Source of the DNA: Lingula anatina
Lineage: Eukaryota > Brachiopoda > Lingulata > Lingulida > Lingulidae
Assembly (NCBI RefSeq): GCF_001039355.2
Contig: NW_019775358.1
Location: 390,717 to 454,716, forward strand
Length of the DNA: 64,000 bases
Reading direction: 5' to 3'
Part shown: one piece after another, positions 56,246 to 64,000 of the stretch
Layout: each line of letters opens with the position of its first letter
How positions within the stretch are numbered: the first letter of the stretch is position 1
Position numbers and translations under genes: made by a program
Notes under the pieces: generated by a model
Told to the model about the DNA's origin: nothing
The model's input: the letters and a program-made list of their open reading frames with translations, nothing else
The model's database searches: none

Positions 56246-57949
56246 ATTTGTTGGACAGAATTGTTAGCGAAAATATTTAGATTCAGGAAAATATAGTAAT
56301 TACATGATAATTCAGTTTTTACTTTGGTGTCTTTATATGTATTTTAGTGATCTGAAAGTATATAATATTTTACCGTTATTTCTTTTATTTGCTTCTGCAG
56401 TAATGTGATAATGACTGCGGTGTATCATACAGGAAGCCTTCATTACTAGATATTTGCATCTACTAAACACAACTTATTTTTAATGAAGGTCCACACTCTT
56501 AAACAATCTATGAACATTAGACTTTGTAAAATTTATAACAAACAATTCGTTTTCCCGGAAAATTCCACCGTTACCTTGATTACAAGTACTTTATTTCCAA
56601 ATCTGTTACGATCTGACAGATTTTTGAGTATTGCGGTTACCGTGTTTGAGTCACTCCTGATTAGTGGTGGGGAATAGTGAATTTCTCTCTTAATGATACA
56701 AAACAGAAATTTAGACATAGAAGCATTTTTACAACTTATACTTTTCTTAACATTTTTGATAGGATGACATTAATAACTGAAAGGAAATTATAAATATTTT
56801 TAGAATATGTTTAGCATACAGATTCAAATGTGTATTGCACGTATTATTGAATAACTGATTTGCTATTTTTTGTAAGCGGTCTAATTTTGTTCAAGAGCCA
56901 CGCCAGCAGTGGTCGTGATGTATTTCCACTAATTTTAAGACAGTATCATTCTCTGCAGTACTTTTATAAAAAGCCTACAGTCTATAATCACCAGATCATC
57001 TGTCATATAATGCACAGAGAAATATTTTTTACTTTCAAAAGTCAAGTTGTTATACAGCAAACTTATAAGCTGATTTCTTTAGACACACATCTTGCCTGTC
57101 CAAGAAAAAGATCGCAATCTATTAACAACTTTTACACCTTTAATTACGTAGATAATGGGTGGCAATGTTTTATTGATTGGTGTAAGAATGTTTCCTTGGT
57201 GTTGGGTATACAATAATAGTTTCTTTAAACAACACATAAAATTCATTTCGTATTCATATGCAAAGTATTATTAAAAATAAATTTATGGTTCATCAGAGCT
57301 GATCAAAATATAATACAATAGAACGCATTGTATATGAAAGAACACTGTGCTTGTACAGAAGAAAATTATAAATTTAAAGAAAATTCAAAGTCACTCTGAA
57401 TTTGAATGAGTAGCATATCCAAACGTAAAAATCTTACCATAATTACAGTTAACAAATTAAAATATGTTAATTTTTAAATAACTATTTTAAAATAATGCAA
57501 CTTGCTCAGAGTAATAAAAAAGTACATTTGAGAATAATTGGGAAGCCATTTTCTATACCATTCAAACGACATAGTTTGCAAAGTCTTGTTTATTTGTTTT
57601 TGGAGAACCCTTCATATTCTACAGCCAAATCTGTGGTATGCGAGTTTAAAATGTATAATATATTGCTTATATAATGAGTGTATTGGCTTGGTCAAGTAAT
57701 TGTGAATATTCACATCAACTAAGCAATCAGATGCCTTCAACTGCGCTGTACAACAGAGCCTTAAACTGTGTCCTGTGCCTCCACCTGTTTACACTAGAAT
57801 AATAGGTCTCCAGGTTCGATCCAAATCAACTGCGTTTGTGTTAAGACGGTAGTGATAAGAAGTTGAGTAATTTCCATCACGTGAACCTGCAGTGTCGTGT
57901 ACCGCACCAAAATGTTTGGTGAAGACTGGTATACAGCTTAATGAACATA

Positions 57950-59611
57950 CAGGGTTGCTACTTAATATGGAATATTTTTTATCATTGTTATTTTTGAGTG
58001 CTGATTAATTTTTATTTTTTGGCTTGAGTCATTAAAAAAGTATACCACTGAGTAATAAAAACATCCAGTCTTTTGTTGTGAGATATTTTGGTCAATGATA
58101 TCAAATCTGACATAAGATGCCATTCAAAAGAAAGGGATACCCCCAGAAAACCATATCAACAGTTTGATGTCAGTATTAAATTTAAGCTAAGATATTAAAG
58201 AAAATGATAGCCTCCGGACAGTGATGTGTTACACAGTCAAAGAACTCACTACATTAATTCATGAAAAGTCAATAATTGCGGGTATGACCTCCAGCAGCCG
58301 CTTGCAGCGCCCTCATCCTACATGGCATACCCTGTAACACGTTTTTTAGAGTTTGGATGGGGATATCATTCCACGCAGTGATATTTGCCTGTCGCAGTTC
58401 ATCACTATTTACCGGCCGATGACCATAGCTATTAATTCTGTGAGTTACTTTTGCCCAAAGTTAATCAATTGGGTTCATATCTGGAGAGTTTGCTGGCCAG
58501 GGCAGTTGCTGAATCCATTGGTTTCGAAGAAAAACAGTGATTCCGCGGCCTCGATGTGGGGTTGCGCAGCCGTCTTGATACACAAAGTTGTTCCTGAAGA
58601 TGGCTCTTACCAATCGAAGCATCGTTTGCTGTAGAATGTCTCTGTAGGAATCCTGGCTGAGGTTGCCTCTTAGAAAAACCAACAGGTTCTGGGCACCGAC
58701 ATGAAATGCTCCCCAAACAGAGACGTTACAATCCCCTGCTTGCACCCTAGGCAGTACACAATCATCGTTTTATGCCCCTCGTACACGTCGGTGGACACGG
58801 ATTCGACCATCAACCCTAAAAATCCATATCTGGCCTCATCACTGAAAACGATGTGATTCCAGTGTTTTGGGTGCAAACGCACGTGGTCCCCAGCCCATTG
58901 CAGACGTCGCTGTATATGACCTGCTGTTAACAGTGGTTTCCCTACTGGCCTTCGTGCAAATTAACCGGCTTGCAGTAATCTCTTGTTCACGATTGACCTT
59001 GAAACGGGCGTTTGAATGACATTCTGCCTCTCTTTTCTGAGGACACTGGTTGTCTTTGTACGACAAGCACGGCGTCCTCTAAGGAGAAGGCGATCCTGTC
59101 TTCTTGTTGTGATACGCGGACACCCTGGTCGAGGTAATGGAGAAGGTGCCCTTGTTGCATCATTTCTTTGGAGGACTTTACAAACGGTTCCTGATAAATG
59201 TTGAATTACCTGGCAATGGCTGTCCGTTTCTGGACATTTTCTCTGAGAGCAAGAGTCCCATAGTAAGCTGCGTTGCTTGGCTGTCGAACCATGTCTTCAA
59301 TAAGGTGCCTGTCAAGTTTCAGAGCGATCCCTTTGTTGCTTCTCTAAAAACACTCCAAAGATTGACCAAACCCATGCGTTTTTATACAAGGGCAGAAATT
59401 GCCGAAAAGACCACCCCTCACATATCTGACCAGAGAACATGCAACTGCATGCATCAATTGTTTCGAGAGTTGTGTGGTAATAAGGTAACACACCTGGCTA
59501 CACATGGAGTGATGCCTCAGCTTTGGATTTAAAGTAGTTAGAGAGAAAATAAATATTTTGTAGAAAATTTACTCGCCAAAAAATAATATTCCATATTAAG
59601 TGGTAACCCTG
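57950..59611 (-). mobile_element. Tc1/mariner element (1,662 bp) with TA target duplication
   Basis: Inverted ends of ~30 bp (CAGGGTTGCTACTTAATATG and its near-inverse at 59580-59611) are bordered by TA at 57948-57949 and 59612-59613. The insertion lies in the promoter region of GPCR copy F. It is absent from copies D and E at the matching position ('aatgaatctataatataatgac'). Confidence 0.85.
58262..59330 (-). pseudogene. Tc1/mariner transposase, inactivated
   Basis: Blocks in order on the minus strand: a DNA-binding side with 'RPGCPRITTRRQDR' (about 59110-59070); 'VFSDEARYGF' with the first catalytic Asp (about 58845); 'VYQDGCATPHRGRG' with the second (about 58580); 'PWPANSPDMNPIDQLW' with the third (about 58480). 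It closes 'QAAAGGHTRY', a Tc1-type C-terminus. The third acidic residue is Asp rather than Glu, with 35 residues between the last two by my count. Stops and frameshifts interrupt the N-terminal and middle parts, so it is dead, although its terminal repeats remain good. Confidence 0.8.
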
Positions 59612-59626
59612 TACATAAACTGGCCA

Positions 59627-59633
59627 TATATAA
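59627..59633 (+). promoter_or_regulatory. TATA-like box of GPCR pseudogene F
   Basis: TATATAA lies 14 bases beyond the right TA of the Tc1 element. The upstream promoter conserved in D and E is now 1.66 kb further away. Confidence 0.4.
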
Positions 59634-59678
59634 GTTGCTAACGTCGCTAATGAGACGAAATGTATCGATCTAACTGAA

Positions 59679-61193
59679 ATGACAATGACAAGTGTCCACA
59701 AGGGAAGTTTTGATACCTTGGAAAACCTGACAACTATTTCGGAATACTTCCAAGGCGTTGATAATGGCACCCGGTTCAATCCATGTGAAAGGTTGGCACT
59801 TTGCATTTCGTTTATGGTGTTTGAAATCATCATTTCTCTTGTCGCTGTTTTCGCCAATGCCTTAGTCATCATTTCTTACGCCAAGTTCAAATGGTAAAGC
59901 TCTCCAACCAACACTATCTTTGTGAGTATGGCTGTTGCAGATATCCTATCCGGCCTACTTACCCCGTATCATTTTGTGGCGAGTTATTTCATGTACATTT
60001 TGCCCCATCTCCAAAGCCTCTCGACCAATAAGTACTTTTGTATCGGAAAACCGATGCTTTTTGCAGCGATGTGCCTCACCCCTTTGATTCATCTTAAATT
60101 CGTGGCAGTGGAAAGGTATCTCAAAATATGCCGGAATTCTGCATACCTGCGTATACTGACAAGGAAGACGTTAAACACGTTCTTGATCAGTTGCTGGATT
60201 TACATTATAACTTTGTGCTCTTTGCCGATATTTGGACTCAGAGAAACAATGCAGAGTCAATGAGGTAATCGGGAGCGCAAGGTTGTACATCTATGCTCTC
60301 CATATTTTGGCGTGTTTACTTTTGTCCTGTGGATGTTACATTGCCATATTTCGCTAGGTGCGGCAACACGATATCCAAGTACACCATCTTGCCCTGCCAG
60401 ATCCTGGAGAAGGCGATGGAAACAACACACCGTTTCAACTGACTTCTAGATTGAGAAAATCAGATACTTTGAAACGAAACTTGGCTTCCTGTAGTGGGCA
60501 ATTAGAAGTACCTGGGTCTATTAATTCCCCGCAAAAGCAAAACGTGCTGGGAAAAAGAGGCAAGAGAGACAGGAATTCCACCGGTAAGCTGGAACAAGCT
60601 ATTAGAAGAGATTCATTTCAAACAAGGAAATTAGGAACATTTGGCGGAGCTCTACCAACGGGCGATACTGTCACAGAAGTACATGATGTTATAAAAGCAT
60701 CCACTCACAGAAGAATTGCTTGGGGAAATGAGGAGGAGGAGCTACAACCACCACGAATCCTAGTTCAGCACTGTGAAATGTCTCCAGCGTCTGCTGATAA
60801 GGACAATAAAGTGGTGGAAGATCTGGCGGTGGCTGGTCCATCTTCATCTCGGAACCGATTAGATGCTACATCATCGAAGCATTTACAAACATCGGGAGCA
60901 TCTGAGCAACTGCCCCATAGGGCTTTAAAACACCTACCCATAAATGGCAGAAAATTGCAAATTAAAGTGGCAAAAAGGCATTTGTAGCATTGATTGCATT
61001 TGTACTGTGGTTGCCACAGACAGTTCTCCAAACGTTGCAGAATAAAGAAGTGGATGTCGAGTCCGAGATATTTATTATATTTAGAAACATTGCAGTGGAT
61101 CTTGTATTGTTCAGTTCAGCCATCAATCCGTTTATTTACGCAATGATGGACTATAAATACAAAAAGGCCTTATCATTGTTGTTTCCTTGTTAA
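59679..61193 (+). pseudogene. Class A GPCR, copy F (pseudogene)
   Basis: Homologous to D and E throughout. Breaks: the original start ATG is TTG (59718-59720), and the next Met is also lost. There is an in-frame TAA after 'AKFKW' (59895-59897). About 14 bases are missing at 60240/60241 in the second extracellular loop (loses 'LNSWSP'). A TAG is at 60355-60357 where D and E have AAG. One base is missing near 60976 before TM6, and a codon is missing nearby. The end is altered to 'LFPC' plus stop. The third loop is the most diverged part. It cannot encode a receptor as read. Confidence 0.9.
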
Positions 61194-61220
61194 GTACAAG
61201 CATTAATAAGCAAGGGTCAC

Positions 61221-61486
61221 TTTAGGCTTCGTTCACATGGAATGTCTATTCTCTAAAAATCTATTTTCTATTCGCGCTATCTTATGATCACGGTCTGTGT
61301 CCTGAATATCCCGCCGCGTAATAACTGGCAGCGCGAGCCAGTTACTTATAGTAACTTATAGTAACTGGCTCGCGCTGCCAGTAATTACGCCGCGGGATAT
61401 TCAGGGCACAGACCGTGATCATAACACATACCGCGAATAGAAAATAGAATTTATAAAATAGACATTGCATGTGAATGAAGCCTAAA
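61221..61486. mobile_element. MITE family with GCTTCGTTCACATG ends, copy 2
   Basis: A 266-bp, nearly perfect fold-back. The arms run 'taggcttcgttcacatg', 'ctattttctattcgcg', 'tgatcacggtctgtg', meeting at a repeated 'actggctcgcgctgccagtaa' with a 'ttatagtaac' doublet in the centre. Copy 1 is at 55452-55680. Confidence 0.85.
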
Positions 61487-61489
61487 ACA

Positions 61490-62650
61490 TACTTTATGTT
61501 GGCTATTTACTGTTCATATTTCATTTTGTGAAAATAGTTTCAATGGATCTCAGTTTTTGATAGTTAAAAAGTTTTTATTTATGAAAGATCCAAATGCAGT
61601 ATTACAGTTCACTCTGTTCACTCTGACTCACTTGGTCACAACTGAATAATCCGTCAAAATTAAGCAAACATCGACACAGGTTTCCTAATTGTTTCATGTT
61701 GTATGATCACAAAGTTTTTGTAATGTAGATTGTGAAGTTTGACTTGTACCTTTACACAGCACTTGGTCATAAGAGGTCGACTATTTCATTGAAGTCATTG
61801 CACTTTTTTGCTAATTATGCCTTGTATGCACATTTTATCATATCATTCAACTGCTCGAAGTGCTTTTTCTATTGTACCTGTACTGTATAGTTTGACGCAA
61901 TTCTGTATGTCATTGATGGTCACTGTTAACTACAATAATCTTTGAATTTTCTGTTTACTGTCTTTTCATTTGCTAAAATTAACTGCCTAGTATTATCTAT
62001 GTAAACTCTGAAGAGCTACTAAAGCACAGAACCTTTAGGTTGAAAATAATTATAATAATACTATATTTTCATTTCTACATAATAGGGACTATATTTATGT
62101 TTATATTTAAAATCACCTTGCAGATTTTTAATACGGTCAACTTTAGGGTTCAAAGATGCTTGCTCCATCCTTATAACATTGCGTCTCTGAAACAAATGCC
62201 TGACTGGAACTGTGAGTAGGTGTTTTGTCTTGCTGAAGCTTGTAATTGCTTCAGAGGTCACTTTATGGAAAAGGAATGAGATATATGAGAATATCACGAT
62301 AATTGTTAAATGGAGCAATGAAGCCCTATCTAAAATGGTTTTCAGCTTTGATGTGGTGATTTGTAAACAAATACTCATTTCTGAACATTTTGGGACAATT
62401 TAATTCAGTGACAGCTACAGATGTACAAATATGGTGCACAATATTCTTGTCAATCGACATGTAGAACATGGCCATAATAAATATCGTGTGAACGTAATCA
62501 AAGCCTTGGTTAAAAGGCATTTTGACAATATGGGCGCTTATATAGCAACGAAAAAATTTTTTTAATTTCACCAAAATTCTTATTTATTTTTTATGAATAT
62601 GAAAGCTTACCTATCACAAATTTGTCAAAAAAGAAAAAGATGAAGTGATG
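61490..62650. other. 3' flank of GPCR F; no gene supported
   Basis: Partly collinear with the 3' flank of copy D (47900-48230 against about 62290-62530, for example 'gtaatcaaagccttggttaaa'). Open frames here are non-coding flank. Confidence 0.5.
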
Positions 62651-62899
62651 GGTCTTCAAGATCAATTTTGGGAAAAAGATGCATTTTTCATTCGTATGTT
62701 ACGTGATATTTTATTTGGATTTATTAAAAACTATAGCCGATGCTCCTTTAGAGTAGGAGACATAAGGGCATGAAAATGAAAAAAAAAAAAACATTTGTTT
62801 TCAGTTTCAGTATCTCCATGCACCGACTGGCCCTAAACTAGCACAGCTGAAAGGAGGACCTAAAATAAAATTTTATCATAATTAGAGTTCATCCGTCTG

Positions 62900-63855
62900 T
62901 TCAGTATGTAAAAACATTACTTTTTTACACAGAAAATCAAAAACCTTATCCCGTCTGCCCCCCTGAAAAGTAGGCCAAGGTTAAAATCCAAGGACAGATT
63001 TGCAATGTCAACTTAAGACTTAAGACAGAATTTTTAAAAACTGTGTACAGTAAGCCCCTGCATACTGACCAGTACCTTTTTTCAACTCACACCATCCTCA
63101 AGAGCATAAACTCAACATTTGTTGATTAGCCAGAACGCTAACCCTGCAGTGCTTTTTCCCGTTAACTTTTTTTTTTTTTTTTGCTGAATTGCATTCTTCA
63201 GGCCGAATCAAGCAAAAATACTTGGTTGCTATTTCCGAGATATTGATCATTTTTTCAATGTGGCCGTCAATTTATGAGGAAAAATAGAAAAACGAATAGA
63301 AGTCGCCTGTTTCACTTTATTTAGAGCTTCTTTGAACCCTTATCTTATCAGAAAAGCAAAGCAAAACTGGAGAATACACTTGAGCGCATGACCTTCAGCA
63401 GAAAAACAAAATGACCGTCAAAACATATGGTAGACTGAAAAAAAATCAGCAAAGTTAGTTCGTTTTATCTTTTTTTTTTCTTTTTTTTTTTTGTATTTTT
63501 AATCTTATTCAAAGTATATCCGCCTTTTTATCATTATGACATTTTTTAGCTATGATCCTAAACTCTCAGAAACTGATTATCTGACATTCAACAGATGGTG
63601 TCAGAAAATGTCATCTCCCAAGAGCCCATTTGCCACTCTCACGCGCCACATGGTTGAAGCCTGCTGTGCTATATCTTGCAAACGTTTTAAAAAGAAACCA
63701 TATCATCTGGGCTACAAAAGTGAGAAAAGCCAATTAAGCTTTCCTTTCTTTGCTAGTGTTTGGCAGGTGTCGTTTTTGTTTTGAAATAATTCTTGAAACT
63801 TAAGATTTTTGTTTCTGCATATATATGAAAATAACCCAGTTTAGGGCTTCAAAAA

Positions 63856-63890
<35 letters not shown>

Positions 63891-64000
63891 AATAAAAAAG
63901 ACAATTATGTCATCAAAGATTTAAATGATCGACTGTCAGAAATAACCAAAAGATTTCTTACAGTTTTGTTTGTTGACTCTATGTAATTTATAGTAAAAAA
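62900..64000. other. No supported gene at the window end
   Basis: Poly(T) tracts near 63167 and 63470 and an (AAAT)n run at 63853-63893. The 82-residue frame at 63536-63784 shows no family I recognise. Confidence 0.5.
63853..63893. repeat. (AAAT)n microsatellite
   Basis: Tetranucleotide run of about ten units. Confidence 0.9.

Larger units (their letters stand above)
55104..57030. mobile_element. Composite insertion in GPCR unit 3
   Basis: Unit 2 runs straight from 'cataacttccatgcctatcac' into 'attcaaaagtcatgttg'. In unit 3 these parts are separated by ~1.9 kb holding a MITE, a tRNA-like SINE and a dispersed repeat. Borders are approximate. Confidence 0.55.
54360..62900 (+). repeat. GPCR tandem unit 3 (pseudogene F)
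   Basis: Collinear with units 1 and 2 but broken by a ~1.9-kb insertion (about 55104-57030) and a Tc1 element (57950-59611). The 3' block recurs at about 62680-62900. The start of what may be a fourth unit ('aaaaccttatcccgtctg...aaatccaagga') lies near 62940-62995, matching 48588-48640. Confidence 0.75.

Noticed and set aside
58353-59532. Plus-strand frames of 62-131 residues inside the Tc1 element
   Set aside because: Antisense of the transposase; only the minus strand shows the catalytic blocks.
62326-62574. 82-residue minus-strand frame
   Set aside because: It lies in the 3' flank shared by the GPCR units and is not open in the unit 1 counterpart.
1-64000. CRISPR arrays, operons or prophage
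   Set aside because: No regularly spaced short repeats, no ribosome-binding sites and no bacterial gene packing. Introns and transposons show an animal genome.

Overview
The window looks like AT-rich nuclear DNA from an animal, most likely a marine invertebrate. The evidence is spliced genes with GT-AG introns, dense microsatellites, many small inverted-repeat transposons (MITEs), Tc1/mariner remains, and tandem families of class A GPCRs and small membrane proteins. I cannot fix the phylum from the sequence. There is no bacterial gene organisation.

Layout. (1) About 1.9-43 kb holds three paralogous genes (A, B, C, all + strand). Each encodes a small type I membrane protein: signal peptide, a four-cysteine CUB-like ectodomain, one transmembrane helix, and a proline/tyrosine-rich tail with a PPxY motif. 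All three share the same five coding exons with intron phases 1-0-1-1. Gene A (11.3-23.9 kb) and gene B (30.2-33.8 kb) lie in a tandem duplication that extends into their flanks (about 1.9-25.7 kb against 28.6-35.5 kb). Gene C (40.1-42.9 kb) is more diverged. (2) Gene A is swollen by two expansions. Intron 1 holds about 7.6 kb of transposon relics and an array of about seven degenerate units. Intron 3 holds a 9.8 kb insert carrying the eight 3'-terminal coding exons of an RBM26/RBM27-type RNA-binding protein (14.2-17.1 kb, same strand, all frames and splice sites intact). The insert is bounded by 10-bp direct repeats. (3) About 44.3-62.9 kb is a threefold tandem duplication of a single-exon class A GPCR with a very long third intracellular loop. 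Copy D (46.1-47.7 kb) and copy E (50.5 kb onward) are intact. Copy F (59.7-61.2 kb) is a pseudogene, and a 1,662-bp Tc1/mariner element with a TA target duplication sits directly upstream of its TATA-like box.

Two runs of N (27311-27965 and 52001-52303) are each flanked by the same ~1 kb of sequence on both sides. They are best read as unmerged overlapping contigs. One of them creates a false 985-residue 'double GPCR' reading frame; the real copy E is about 509 residues.

How the genes relate. The A/B/C proteins would act at the cell surface, with an extracellular binding domain and a tail able to recruit WW-domain proteins; this is inferred from architecture only. The GPCRs are a local lineage expansion with no identifiable ligand. 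The RBM26/27 segment is unrelated to its host gene and appears to have arrived by insertion.
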